A stretch of DNA of 64,000 nucleotides from PALSA-1296 sp038322815 (GCA_038322815.1 JBBQGG010000004.1:23869-87868), one strand, 5' to 3'. Positions 23,748 to 34,201 are shown, numbered from the stretch's first letter. Notes: generated by a model from the letters alone, not told the origin. Translations and numbers: made by a program.

Positions 23748-25550
23748 CTAATCTGAAATTTGTAAAATCGCAAGGAAAGCTTCCTGAGGCACTTCGATTC
23801 TTCCGACTTGCTTCATACGCTTCTTGCCTTCTTTCTGTTTCTCCAGAAGTTTTCTCTTGCGCGATATATCACCGCCATAACATTTCGCCGTTACGTCTTT
23901 GCGAAGTGCCTTCACGCTTTCACGTGCAATGATCTTTGCACCGATAGCAGCTTGGATCGCAACTTCGAACATATGACGTGGGATCAGCTCACGAAGTTTC
24001 GTGCATAATTTTTTGCCCCATTCAAATGCCTTGTCTCTGTGAACTATTGTGCTGAATGCATCAACCGGATCACCATTGAGCAATATATCAAGTTTTACAA
24101 GATCGGACTGGCGATACTCTAAAAATTCATAATCAAGCGAAGCATAGCCGCGCGAAATTGATTTTAGCTTATCGTAAAAATCAAAAATAATTTCTGATAA
24201 TGGGAATTCATACTGAATATCAGCACGTGTTGCATCGAGATAGGTTGTCGTTTTATAGACGGCGCGGCGCTCAGTTGCAAGTTTCATTATCGCTCCGACA
24301 TATTCACTCGGCACGATGATCTGCGCTTTGACAAACGGTTCTTCTATATATTCTATATGTCCGGGAGGAGGCATTGCAGATGGATTATCAACGTTGATGA
24401 TCTCATTCGATGTCGTCATCACTTTATACTCTACATTCGGAACAGTGGTGACAAGGCTCTGATTAAACTCGCGCTCCAATCTCTCCTGAATGATTTCCAT
24501 GTGGAGCAATCCGAGAAAGCCGCAGCGAAATCCAAAGCCAAGAGCAACGGAGGTTTCCGGTTCGAATTGAAGTGACGAATCATTAAGGGTAAGCTTATCC
24601 AATGAATCGCGAAGCTCAGTATATGCTTCGGCATTCTGCGGATAAAGTCCGGCAAAAACCATCGGCTTCGATTCTTTGAAACCGGATATCGCCTCAGGCG
24701 CCGGATTGCGGAATGAAGTGATCGTATCACCAACTCGCGTTTCTTTGACATTCTTTACTCCGGCAATTAAGTAACCTACATCTCCGGCTGAAAGAGATTT
24801 TTTCTGCTCTCTGCCAAGACGTAATGTTCCAACTTCTTCCACGCGATATTTCATGCGGCTGTGCATGAACATGATCTCATCGCCTTCGGAAATCGTGCCA
24901 TCGAAGACGCGCATATAGACAATAGACCCACGATAGGAATCGAAGAGAGAATCGAAGATCAGGCAGCGAAGTGTACCGGCAGGATCGCCTTGCGGAGCCG
25001 GAATCCGTTTATGGATTTCTTCTAAAATTCCTGCAATGCCGATTCCGGCTTTTGCGCTGGCAAGCAAGATGTCTTCTTTCTTGCAGCCGATTAGTTCGAT
25101 GATCTGATTCGAAACTTCATCGATCATCGCCGATTGCAGATCTACTTTATTTAGAACCGGAATGATCTCAAGACCTGCATCAATAGCAAGATAGAGATTC
25201 GTGATCGTCTGGGCCTCGACACCTTGCGTAGCATCGACTACGAGAATCGCTCCTTCGCAAGCAGCAAGCGATCGGGAAACTTCATAAGTAAAATCAACGT
25301 GCCCGGGAGTATCGACCATGTTATATGTGTACTCTTTACCATTGAGAGCTTTATACTTCATCATGATGGCATGAAGCTTGATCGTAATGCCGCGCTCCTG
25401 CTCGAGATCCATATCGTCTAAGACCTGGTTATATTCCATCTCGCGCGCTGCTATGGTATGCGTTTCAAGCAGCATCTTATCGGCAAGTGTGGACTTCCCG
25501 TGATCAATATGCGCGATAATGCAAAAATTCCTTATATGGTCGAGCGTCAT
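23748..25550 (-). CDS. lepA: Elongation factor 4 (LepA)
   Basis: A 600-residue translational GTPase that back-translocates or remodels stalled ribosomes. The G domain has AHIDHGKSTLADK (G1), RGITIK (G2), DTPGH (G3), NKVD (G4) and SAKAG (G5). Elongation factor domains II, III and V follow, then the LepA-specific C-terminal domain (DVTAKCYGGDISRKRKLLEK). The length matches the family. The frame is intact and the start MTLDHIRNFCIIAHID is standard. Upstream is a short gap containing dispersed gtcgttag units; downstream is lepB. Confidence 0.97.
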   Translation of the reverse strand: MTLDHIRNFCIIAHIDHGKSTLADKMLLETHTIAAREMEYNQVLDDMDLEQERGITIKLHAIMMKYKALNGKEYTYNMVDTPGHVDFTYEVSRSLAACEGAILVVDATQGVEAQTITNLYLAIDAGLEIIPVLNKVDLQSAMIDEVSNQIIELIGCKKEDILLASAKAGIGIAGILEEIHKRIPAPQGDPAGTLRCLIFDSLFDSYRGSIVYMRVFDGTISEGDEIMFMHSRMKYRVEEVGTLRLGREQKKSLSAGDVGYLIAGVKNVKETRVGDTITSFRNPAPEAISGFKESKPMVFAGLYPQNAEAYTELRDSLDKLTLNDSSLQFEPETSVALGFGFRCGFLGLLHMEIIQERLEREFNQSLVTTVPNVEYKVMTTSNEIINVDNPSAMPPPGHIEYIEEPFVKAQIIVPSEYVGAIMKLATERRAVYKTTTYLDATRADIQYEFPLSEIIFDFYDKLKSISRGYASLDYEFLEYRQSDLVKLDILLNGDPVDAFSTIVHRDKAFEWGKKLCTKLRELIPRHMFEVAIQAAIGAKIIARESVKALRKDVTAKCYGGDISRKRKLLEKQKEGKKRMKQVGRIEVPQEAFLAILQISD

Positions 25551-25703
25551 GAGTTAATCTTAAGTCGTTAGTCTTTTGTCGTTAGCGGAAATAGATGAAC
25601 TAACGGGCAACGACTGAAATTTTAGTTAGCGAGGTTAAACACGCAGGAAGGGGAAAATGCTCCGAAGGAAGGGGAAGTTAAAGAGTGAGTAGGCGAGGAC
25701 AGA

Positions 25704-26676
25704 TTATTGAATTGACCTCAAAATTGTTGTTTGATACCAAACACCAAGAAAACCATCATTGGATATTGGATCACTGCCATACACGATGTTTCTCTCGTCC
25801 GGCGACCATTCAGGGAATACACAAATAGCTGATGGAAAACCGGAGTACGGATTCGTAGTCAGAATTGATTTTACAAGTGTACTCCTTTCAATGATTCCAA
25901 TTTCACTATTGTCGTATGCATTGCCCCCAGTTTGCAAAGAGTAACGGGGGTATGAACTATACAGGATTCTTGAACCATCATGATTATAGTGCAAGAACAG
26001 ACACCAAACGTATGGTAGAGGTATTAAAAGTTATAGGGATCGTATCCTGTTTTCTCGTAGTGATATTGAATTCAAATACGATCGGTGCTCTGTTAACACC
26101 TACTGACGGTACAAGAAGACTCCTGTGATCAGGATGAATATCGAAACCGTTCTGTATTTCACCAGGTCCAAGCGATGAAATATGATGCAATAAAAATTGT
26201 TTCACTCCCGAACTCCGAACATACAAATAATATCCTGCATCTTCTGGATCGGTATTCGCTTGTGAATAACTCCCATAAGAATAATAGATGATAGAATCAT
26301 TACTAAGATAGACAGCGCTAGAAATGCTGTTTGCTGAGTTCAACAACTCAGTGTTCGACAAAGTGTTGAGATCAATTTCCTGGAGATTGCCGATGGAGAC
26401 ATCTCTATGGAGAGATTTTATACAAAGCAATTTAGATTTTTCTTGGTTAAATCGCATTGCAATAATTCCAAAAAACGTATTCCCTGAACCCGAGGCATTA
26501 GGATCAAAAAGTAATACCGAATCATGTACTACATGGAAACTATCGTCGAGGTCATAATAACGCAAAGGATTCGCGGCATAAATTCGATGGTCGTCCCAAA
26601 GTGCAGTAGTATAATTTCCGGTACGCAATGCTGTACCATTCTGGGTAAAATCGTATTCTGCAGGAAGTAAAACCAT
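25704..26676 (-). pseudogene. Beta-propeller (PD40-like) protein, frameshifted and N-terminally truncated
   Basis: Two consecutive frames make one protein. 26676-25984 encodes blades with NGFDIHPDHRSLLVPS, and 25994-25704 continues with MHYNHDGSRILYSS and FPEWSPDERNIVYGSD. The HxDGSRI and WSPDERxIVY motifs are WD40-like PD40 / TolB-type blades. The frames meet around 25984-25994, where one base must have been lost or gained. No signal peptide or lipobox precedes the first frame: the in-frame stop at about 26700 closes it, so the N terminus is missing or out of frame too. About 270 bases upstream show no coding signal. Confidence 0.65.
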
Positions 26677-26943
26677 TGTTGAACAAGTTGGCGGATTATT
26701 CAGTGTTCAGTTGGTGTTTTGCAACCAAAGACAAAACATGGAGCGAGCAAAGCAATGGAAATATACCTAAAACTTTGCGATAAAAAAATTTTCATTCTCT
26801 TGAATACCGGTTTTTGAGCTAACACGTTCGCGGTTTGTTGAGTCGGAGAACGTTTTTGGGTTCGATTATGAAAGATTCTTCACAAATATACAAAATAAAA
26901 ATGTGATTTCCAAACCTCTTTTCATTTTTTTTTAAAAAAATAT

Positions 26944-29900
26944 CTATTTTACAACTTCCAGTTTAGCTCCGATTGCTCCGCCTATTGAAGAAATACGAAC
27001 ATAATACAAACCGGGACATATACTTAAAAGTGGGATCCGTACTTGTTTGATTCCTGCTAAAACATCTTGCCTATATACTTCTCTTCCCAGCACATCAAAA
27101 ACAGCAAGCGTTGAATTGATCTCAGGCGGATTAGAGAAAGAACAAACTGCTGTATTTCCTGATGCTGGATTCGGACGAATGGAAAATGATTGCTGAGACA
27201 TATCAGAGGTTTGCACAGAGTTAACTTCAACCGGAATTCCTTTTCCGCGCAGCATAGAAAATTTTTTGAAAGCATCAGAATAAATGGCATTGATATCCGT
27301 CTCCCAATCAAGGCGTGCACTATCTTTCCCCTCTGATCTCGGATGAAAGCAAATCTTCATAGAAATACTCTTGCCTGGTGTGATCTGAATCGGAAGTAAT
27401 GCAGCAGATTGCAGATCAAGGGAGAAATTCGCAGTGTCGGATAACAGCCATGATTTCATTATTGTAAAGGGGGCAAGACCGGCATTATGAATAAGTAAAT
27501 TTTTGCACGATTCGGTACCCACCGTTATAGAATCAAAATCCAAATTATCGGCATTGATAAGCCCGGTCTCACTATGGGCGTCGAGTGAGATTGCAATCTC
27601 GAAACAATCGGTGCTAACAATTAGCGAGTCCTTATGGCGCAAAGAATCTTTTGCATCATAGCATAACTCGATCTTGAATGAATCTTGGGACACGACTCCG
27701 TATGGAAGCTGCGGTGTAATAGAGTTGATAGTGAATGCCGCGTCACCTTTCTTTAATTTTGCAGAAGTAAAATCTAAGGGTGTACTTCCAATGATACCGG
27801 TATTCTTGAAAACGAATGTCGTGCATATCCGGCTTCCGACGATTTGCTGAGGAAAGAATATACTATCTGGCCGAATCGAGCCGATAGGAATGGTCTTTAA
27901 ACTATATTGAGGAGCGTTGCGTGATAATCGAAGAAGAACTCCATTACCGTTATTATCAATAATGCCGATCGGTGCGGATGTCGATGCAAGACGGTTCGAA
28001 ATCTTCACAGTGAAACAATATGACTGCGACGAATGCCATTGGGGGAGAAGTTCACCCCTATAAAGATCAAGCGACGCCGAATCAAAGGTTACATTATGAT
28101 ATTTAGTGCCGATTTTTCCGTAATACACTCCTTCTGAATCATCCACTAATGAGACTACTCTGATACCGGGATCATTCTTATTTGAATCACTTACACATAT
28201 ATTCCAGCCCATGCAATTCGGCAACGTATCAATTGCAACCGAAAATGCCGGCGCAACACCGGAATTCAGTTGCATTCCGGCAGGTGCAGCAGATTCTGAT
28301 TCGAATTGCTCATAGACTTTGTCACCGAAGTACCAGTACTCACCCATACCATAACTATAAACGGCGAACGGAAAATCCGAATGCATATAGTACGGACCTG
28401 ATCCAATACGATAACGTGCACCTTTTACACCAGGATAATTTTTTGAGACTACATTTACCGACCCCGCGCTTGGAAGAGCTGTAATAATGGGATGCTCGAT
28501 CGCACCGTTTGCGGAGACCATTATCGCAGAAAGACTATCGGCGATCACATCAATGAATTGGTCGCCAACTACTCCATGATCGGTAGGAGGGGTCAGAACG
28601 GAAAAATTATATGTTTTTCGCCATCTCGAATGCGGTACGATCGTCATCATACTGGGAGCAGTGTAAGGCTTGTTTGTCGGCTGCGCTCGTTCGTCGTATT
28701 GCATGATGTAGATCTTGTGTCCGTTCGTCGAATAGAAATCGACCGGTGAGGTTACATCGAATTTTTCCGGAGTAGGGGCTGCAAGTCTTGATGCATTCAA
28801 CGCATAGCCTCCGCCAATACCGATAACATCAGCCTGGACTTTCACTCCTACAGTATCAAATGTATAGACACGATAATTATCTCCGTGTCCTTCAGATGCA
28901 GTAGGTGTTCCTTCAATGAACGGAATCGATAAATATCCTGCTGTATCCCAAACTTCAACAGGAGTCATCTGTTCGATCATAAAATCTCGTGCATCGAACA
29001 ATTGCCCTGCTACACCGCCAAGAGTTGCATTTTCCGCACCTCCGAGGACGACAACAGGTTTCGAACTTTCAACAAGAGAACCCGAAATATCCTGGGTAGC
29101 ATCTTTTCCATTGGAGCGTACAAGATAACATTGACCTCTTGAAAGTGATGTGCTATAGGGAATGATTTTCCCTTTGGCTCCCGCGCCGGTATGCACGCCT
29201 GTATGACCTCCGGTTGTTGTAGAATTCGGAGTGATCTTTACCATAGTGTTATCTTCAGTAGCAATCACCATAAAGATACCTCCGGCAACATCGATGATCG
29301 CAGGGTAGCCGTATGAAGTACCCGATAATGCTCCGTTGGTTGCATCGTCAAAGTAATTTGACACAACATAATTTTTTCCGAGTCCCTGAACTGGAAGTGC
29401 CAAATATCCTCCGCCTGAATTAGCACCGACAGATACATATTGAACGCTTACCGGATATTTTGAAGTGATATGACATGACCGCGGCATCGGAATTTCCGGA
29501 AAGGAATCCATTCGCATTCCCGCAATATTCAAAGGAATTTGCAGAGTGCCTCGGGCAGGTATTTTCGACATTTTTGGAAATTGTTCATTTCCTGAACCAT
29601 CGAAATAAGAAACATTTACTGTATTACTATAATATGTCGTGATGAGTGCAAAGACCTTATAATATGGCGCCGTTTGATTTTGAACCACATTATTGAATGT
29701 AGGATAGAGCAAGCCGAGGTAAAATTCACGCCCTTCATTAGTCAGGCTTCCATGCGAAAGACGAACTCCAGTGAAACTTCCCTTCATGCCAAGTGAAGCA
29801 TATACTTTATTTTGATAAGAATATGTACCTGCCACCTCAACTATATATGTATAGGATGTTCCCGAATTTACTGGTCCCAAAGGAAGCGCCCCAGCAGGAG

Positions 29901-30147
29901 AAGAAATAGATACCAATGGATATGTTAGGAAATCCCCACGAAAGACAATAGTATCGCCGATTTCAAATGTCAATGCACTTGGTGAATAATGATACCCCAA
30001 GGTACCACCAAAATCGACATTATGGGTCGTAGGGGTGAGCGCCAATACATCCGAAGAGGTCAGAAGGATAAAGAAATTTGCATATCCGAATAAAAATAAT
30101 AACGGAATGCAACCGCTCAACTTAAAGAGTCGGGGAATAATGCTCAT
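26944..30147 (-). CDS. IgGFc-binding-domain secreted protein with T9SS sorting signal
   Basis: A surface or secreted protein of about 1067 residues from the ATG at 30147; an ATG at 30189 would add 14. After a signal peptide comes a cupredoxin-like domain (about 50-150) with FEIGDTIVFRG and GTYSYQNKVYASLGMKG. The expected copper ligands Cys and His are replaced there. An IgGFc-binding N-terminal domain follows (about 220-560: KYPVSVQYVS, SSKPVVVLGGAENATLGG, VVPHSRW-like segment). Then come choice-of-anchor-D/ASH-like domains (LDFDSITVGTESCKNLLIHN) and the type IX secretion C-terminal domain (IRPNPASGNTAV, AVFDVLGREVYRQ, GLYYVRIS). It probably mediates adhesion or surface interactions; the ligand is unknown. 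Confidence 0.8.
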   Translation of the reverse strand: MSIIPRLFKLSGCIPLLFLFGYANFFILLTSSDVLALTPTTHNVDFGGTLGYHYSPSALTFEIGDTIVFRGDFLTYPLVSISSPAGALPLGPVNSGTSYTYIVEVAGTYSYQNKVYASLGMKGSFTGVRLSHGSLTNEGREFYLGLLYPTFNNVVQNQTAPYYKVFALITTYYSNTVNVSYFDGSGNEQFPKMSKIPARGTLQIPLNIAGMRMDSFPEIPMPRSCHITSKYPVSVQYVSVGANSGGGYLALPVQGLGKNYVVSNYFDDATNGALSGTSYGYPAIIDVAGGIFMVIATEDNTMVKITPNSTTTGGHTGVHTGAGAKGKIIPYSTSLSRGQCYLVRSNGKDATQDISGSLVESSKPVVVLGGAENATLGGVAGQLFDARDFMIEQMTPVEVWDTAGYLSIPFIEGTPTASEGHGDNYRVYTFDTVGVKVQADVIGIGGGYALNASRLAAPTPEKFDVTSPVDFYSTNGHKIYIMQYDERAQPTNKPYTAPSMMTIVPHSRWRKTYNFSVLTPPTDHGVVGDQFIDVIADSLSAIMVSANGAIEHPIITALPSAGSVNVVSKNYPGVKGARYRIGSGPYYMHSDFPFAVYSYGMGEYWYFGDKVYEQFESESAAPAGMQLNSGVAPAFSVAIDTLPNCMGWNICVSDSNKNDPGIRVVSLVDDSEGVYYGKIGTKYHNVTFDSASLDLYRGELLPQWHSSQSYCFTVKISNRLASTSAPIGIIDNNGNGVLLRLSRNAPQYSLKTIPIGSIRPDSIFFPQQIVGSRICTTFVFKNTGIIGSTPLDFTSAKLKKGDAAFTINSITPQLPYGVVSQDSFKIELCYDAKDSLRHKDSLIVSTDCFEIAISLDAHSETGLINADNLDFDSITVGTESCKNLLIHNAGLAPFTIMKSWLLSDTANFSLDLQSAALLPIQITPGKSISMKICFHPRSEGKDSARLDWETDINAIYSDAFKKFSMLRGKGIPVEVNSVQTSDMSQQSFSIRPNPASGNTAVCSFSNPPEINSTLAVFDVLGREVYRQDVLAGIKQVRIPLLSICPGLYYVRISSIGGAIGAKLEVVK

Positions 30148-30226
30148 AATGAAGAAAGTATATCCGATCAAGAAAAACAAAACAATCAACTAAACTGACA
30201 ATCTTTCCTGCTTCTTAGTGCCCGCT

Positions 30227-31534
30227 TTATACTTCGACCCTCTCTATCGCCACGCCAAGCCCCCGGAGTTTTTGCTCAATGTGTTCATATCCTCGCAGAA
30301 CGTGATGAATTCCCGTTATCGTGCTTTCGCCCTGAGCTAAGGCAGCAGCAATGAGATAGACAAATCCGGCGCGAAGATCGGGAATCTCGATGTTGGCACC
30401 TTTTAATTTACTCGGGCCGAAAATGACGGCGGAATGCGGGTTGGCAAGAGTTGAGAAGCGACACTCTGAACCACCGAGACATGAATTATACAGTTCTATG
30501 TGAGCGCCCATCTTCTGAAGTTCTTTTACATAACCAAAACGATTCTCATAAACCGTTTCATGCACGACCGACAACCCCTCTGCCTGCGTCATCATTAATA
30601 CCCATGGTTGCTGCCAGTCAGTCATGAAACCAGGATGCACATCGGTTTCAATTGCTGCAGCGTGAAGTTTTCCTTTATAATAAAATCTGATGCCTCCATC
30701 AAGAATATCAAAATCCGCACCTGCTCTTCGCATAGTATTTAAAAAGGTCAGCATTGCTGATTGATCAGCCTCTTCAATAAAAACGTCTCCCTTCGATGCA
30801 ACGGCTGCGCAGGCAAAAGATGCAGCTTCAATACGGTCAGGTATAACGTGATGCTCCGCTCCGTGAAGTGAGTTAACACCTTCGATCACAATGCGACGAT
30901 TCGTATCGAGCTCGATGATCGCGCCCATTTTCTGCAAATACTTCACTAGCTCCGTGATCTCAGGTTCGACCGCTGCATTCTCGATGATCGTTGTTCCGCT
31001 TGCAAGCGCCGCAGCTATGATGATATTTTCTGTAGCTCCTACACTGGGAAAAGGAAGTACGATATGCTGACCTTTGAGTCCGTCGGTAACACAGTGATAG
31101 AAATGCCCTTTCAATTCAATATGCGCTCCCATTTTTTTAAGCGCCTCTATATGGAAATCCACGGGGCGCGCACCGATCTTATCGCCGCCGGGTAGCGGAA
31201 CATCTGCTTTACCTGTGCGGTGAAGAAGCGGCCCGATGAGAAGGATCGGAATACGGTTAAGCATTGCAAAATGCTCAGGTACTTTAGACGTTGAAAATTT
31301 TGAAGTATGGACAAGCATCGTCCCATCTTCACTTTCTTTTACCGTGGCGCCGAGCGAATGAATAATTTCTCGTGTGATCTCCGTCTCTCCTAAATGAAAC
31401 GGCGCATTGGTAAAAACACTTTCGGATTCCGAGAGCGTCGAAGCCACCATTAATTTCGAGATGAGGTTCTTCGTGCCACTAACGCGAACCTTGCCGTGAA
31501 GCGGTTTACCGCCGATGATGCGAAATGCTTCCAT
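30227..31534 (-). CDS. murA: UDP-N-acetylglucosamine 1-carboxyvinyltransferase (MurA), fosfomycin-insensitive type
   Basis: First committed step of peptidoglycan synthesis: transfers enolpyruvate from PEP to UDP-GlcNAc in the cytoplasm. 435 residues with the two-lobed EPSP-synthase fold. Lys22 is in SGTKNLISK, the active-site loop reads PLPGGDKIGARPVDFHIEAL, and the RPDRIE-like segment is VIPDRIEAASFA. At the position of the usual Cys (C115 in E. coli) the enzyme has Asp118, codon GAT at 31181-31183. The same substitution in Mycobacterium and Chlamydia MurA abolishes fosfomycin alkylation while keeping activity. It lies 15 bases downstream of a secreted propeller gene. Confidence 0.95.
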   Translation of the reverse strand: MEAFRIIGGKPLHGKVRVSGTKNLISKLMVASTLSESESVFTNAPFHLGETEITREIIHSLGATVKESEDGTMLVHTSKFSTSKVPEHFAMLNRIPILLIGPLLHRTGKADVPLPGGDKIGARPVDFHIEALKKMGAHIELKGHFYHCVTDGLKGQHIVLPFPSVGATENIIIAAALASGTTIIENAAVEPEITELVKYLQKMGAIIELDTNRRIVIEGVNSLHGAEHHVIPDRIEAASFACAAVASKGDVFIEEADQSAMLTFLNTMRRAGADFDILDGGIRFYYKGKLHAAAIETDVHPGFMTDWQQPWVLMMTQAEGLSVVHETVYENRFGYVKELQKMGAHIELYNSCLGGSECRFSTLANPHSAVIFGPSKLKGANIEIPDLRAGFVYLIAAALAQGESTITGIHHVLRGYEHIEQKLRGLGVAIERVEV

Positions 31535-31549
31535 TCTTTGTGAGAGAAA

Positions 31550-32443
31550 TTATTTAATGTTGGATATTTCTTTCGATGTCTTCTTTGCAATATCATAAAG
31601 ATAAAGTTTTCTGTCATTAGCAAAAAGAACGGACGCTTCTTTTGGTCCAATGATAAGATCATAAGCATCTTCAGGTAACGGGAGCTGAGTATTTGTTGCT
31701 AATTCGATGATCCTTTCATCGTGCCTGGGGATATGGACATATTTTTGATTTAATGAAAGATTGCCCTTATTGCTTAATTTAAATCCCTTAAATGCAACGT
31801 CATTTGTATCGGTTACCTGCTTATCGGTCGATTCAATACTGTATCTATAAAGAGTTTGCTTCGCAAGGTCCAACAATAGCAACTGAGTTTGGTCATGACT
31901 CCATGCTAATGTCCAATAATCTTTATCATTTGCCAGTGCAAGCTCGGTAATATATTGCGTAGCATCATATCGATACGTATCGATCTTTGAACCTGCACCT
32001 CGGTCTGATAAATAATAGACGTACCTTCCGTTATCTGCCATGCCTAAAATCTTTTTTGATGATGAGCAATCCTTCGGAGTAAAATCAACAGGCGGATCTG
32101 TTGTCAAAACATTTATCCGATAGAGATGAACATCATCCCCTTTCGTACTTGCAGCACGCGAATAAACGACGGCAGGTGATTTTCCAAAGAGTACGATACC
32201 GCTAAGTACCGGGCGCTCGGTAAAGTTCGTGACGGGAGTTACGGCATTCGTCTTTAACTCTACTTTATAAATATTATCAATTCCTGCATCATTTTTTTGA
32301 ATGAAGAATGCCCACTTTTCATCGGATGATAATCCGAGTGTAATGTTATGCTTTTTCTGCCAGACGCTCCAATATTGGGCATGGACGGAATTTGCAAAGA
32401 CGAATAGAAGAAAAAATGAGAAAACGAATTTGATTGTCTTCAT
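31550..32443 (-). CDS. Secreted beta-propeller-like protein
   Basis: 297 residues with a clear signal peptide (ends ANSVHAQ). The mature part has regularly spaced strands such as SSDEKWAFFIQ, KSPAVVYSRAAS, MADNGRYVYYLSDRG and WSHDQTQLLLLDLA, spaced as in WD40/PD40 blades, giving about five blades. No sorting domain is present at the C terminus (ending KKTSKEISNIK), so it may be periplasmic. It is upstream of murA by 15 bases. No closer family assignment is possible. Confidence 0.65.
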   Translation of the reverse strand: MKTIKFVFSFFLLFVFANSVHAQYWSVWQKKHNITLGLSSDEKWAFFIQKNDAGIDNIYKVELKTNAVTPVTNFTERPVLSGIVLFGKSPAVVYSRAASTKGDDVHLYRINVLTTDPPVDFTPKDCSSSKKILGMADNGRYVYYLSDRGAGSKIDTYRYDATQYITELALANDKDYWTLAWSHDQTQLLLLDLAKQTLYRYSIESTDKQVTDTNDVAFKGFKLSNKGNLSLNQKYVHIPRHDERIIELATNTQLPLPEDAYDLIIGPKEASVLFANDRKLYLYDIAKKTSKEISNIK

Positions 32444-32464
32444 AATAAAACAAAAGTTTAAATG

Positions 32465-32608
32465 GTGTCATTGCGAGGGTATGCGACGATTAGGAAGCAT
32501 AGGCTTTAGCCCGACGAAGCAATCTCCGAAAAGTATTGGTAAGAGTAAAGGTTTACCACGATTTAGGGGATTGCTTCGTCGTCGCTTCGCGACTCCTCGC
32601 AATGACAC
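32465..32608. repeat. Interspersed palindromic repeat, family A (copy 3)
   Basis: gtgtcattgcgaggg ... cgaagcaatctcc ... ggggattgcttcgtcg ... ctcgcaatgacac, located between the divergent propeller gene and miaB. Confidence 0.85.
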
Positions 32609-32657
32609 TCAGTAATAGTGAACGCGAATCACGCCTGCAAAGTTATAGGATTCCTTG

Positions 32658-34115
32658 ATGAATAATAAAAAAGTATATATTGAGACCTATGGCTGCCAGA
32701 TGAATGTCGCAGATACGGAAGTCGTGCTTTCCGTGCTGCATAAGGCAGGTTATACGCCTACGACCGTTTTAGCCGAAGCCGATCTGGCATTTATGAATAC
32801 CTGTGCAATCCGCGAAAACGCAGAAGATAAAGTTTGGAACCGCTTACGTCACTGGAGAGGTGCGAAGCGTCGTAAACCTAAAATGGTCATGGGTTTGCTT
32901 GGCTGTATGGCTGAGCATTTACGTAAAGACCTCCTCCAAAGCAAAGATAATATTATTGATCTTGTCGTCGGACCCGATGAATACCGAAAACTTCCGGCAC
33001 TTGTTGAAGCGACACGCGATTCCGGAGAGAACGGTATAGCGGTCAAACTTTCGCGAACTGAAACCTACGACGACATTCTACCCTTCCGAGCCGAAGGGAT
33101 CATTGCATATATTTCCGTGATGCGCGGCTGTGATAAATTCTGCACATTCTGCGTCGTGCCATTTACGCGAGGCAGAGAGCGCTCACGAACATTGAGTTCT
33201 ATTGCCGATGAGTGCAAACAACTTGAGCAGCAGGGTTTCAAAGAGATCACCTTGCTTGGTCAGAATGTAAATTCTTATGAAGATGAAGGAAAAGATTTTT
33301 CCGATCTGCTTGCCGCATGTGCCCGAGCTGTTCCGAAAGTCCGCCTTCGTTATACGACAAGCCATCCTCAGGATTTCGATCAGAAGCTTACTGATACGAT
33401 AGCAAGCCATGATAATATTTGTAAGTCTATTCATCTGCCATTGCAATCAGGATCTGATCGCATTCTGAAATTGATGAACCGCACGTATACGCGCGCTCAT
33501 TATATGAGCATCATCGAGATGATCAAGAAAGCAATGCCCGAATCGACGCTATCGACAGATATTATCGTTGGTTTTTGTACCGAGACTCTTGAAGATCATT
33601 TAGATACAATGTCCGTTATGCGCGAGGTGGAATATGAAGGCGCATATACGTTCAACTATTCACCCCGCCCTAATACGAAAGCATTTGATACCCTACCTGA
33701 CGACGTACCTTCACATGAGAAATCAAGGCGTTTAAGTCAGATCATCGCGATGCAAAATGAAATTGCGGCTCGAAAGAATTTAATGGAAACCGGGAAAGAA
33801 CATACCATACTCATTGAAGGACGCTCAAAGAAGAACGAGGCTGAATGGAAAGGTCGAACCGATACGAATAAAATGGTCGTCTTCCCGCGCATCGATGCCG
33901 AAGTAGGCGAATACCGCAAAGTAAAGATCCTTCGCTCGAACTCCGCTACACTTCTCGGTGAACTTATTGACGTGAAAGAAACAAAGAGCATCCTCCATAC
34001 AAGCCAGGATCGCGGCGACGTGATCTATGATCTGACCCCTCTGGTAATTTCATCAGTGAATGAGGATGAGCATTCGGGGATCGAGCAGCCTGCAGTGATG
34101 CTGCCGATTTACTGA
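32658..34115 (+). CDS. miaB: tRNA-2-methylthio-N6-dimethylallyladenosine synthase MiaB
   Basis: Radical SAM methylthiotransferase that converts i6A37 to ms2i6A37 in tRNAs reading UNN codons. The N-terminal UPF0004 domain has cysteines in ETYGCQMN, FMNTCAIRENA and LLGCMAEHL for the auxiliary cluster. The radical SAM cysteines are in MRGCDKFCTFCVVPFTRG. The C-terminal TRAM domain is around residues 385-460. 485 residues is normal. The ATG at 32658 is used; a TTG directly before it would add one residue, and atagga lies upstream. Its substrate is made by MiaA, encoded at 42596-43456. Confidence 0.96.
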   Translation: MNNKKVYIETYGCQMNVADTEVVLSVLHKAGYTPTTVLAEADLAFMNTCAIRENAEDKVWNRLRHWRGAKRRKPKMVMGLLGCMAEHLRKDLLQSKDNIIDLVVGPDEYRKLPALVEATRDSGENGIAVKLSRTETYDDILPFRAEGIIAYISVMRGCDKFCTFCVVPFTRGRERSRTLSSIADECKQLEQQGFKEITLLGQNVNSYEDEGKDFSDLLAACARAVPKVRLRYTTSHPQDFDQKLTDTIASHDNICKSIHLPLQSGSDRILKLMNRTYTRAHYMSIIEMIKKAMPESTLSTDIIVGFCTETLEDHLDTMSVMREVEYEGAYTFNYSPRPNTKAFDTLPDDVPSHEKSRRLSQIIAMQNEIAARKNLMETGKEHTILIEGRSKKNEAEWKGRTDTNKMVVFPRIDAEVGEYRKVKILRSNSATLLGELIDVKETKSILHTSQDRGDVIYDLTPLVISSVNEDEHSGIEQPAVMLPIY

Positions 34116-34201
34116 GATGAAAGCCCTGATTCTTGCTTGAAAATAAGGGAATTCCATTCCAAAATCATTGTTAGCAGTTACTTCACAAAATCAGCATCAC
34201 T

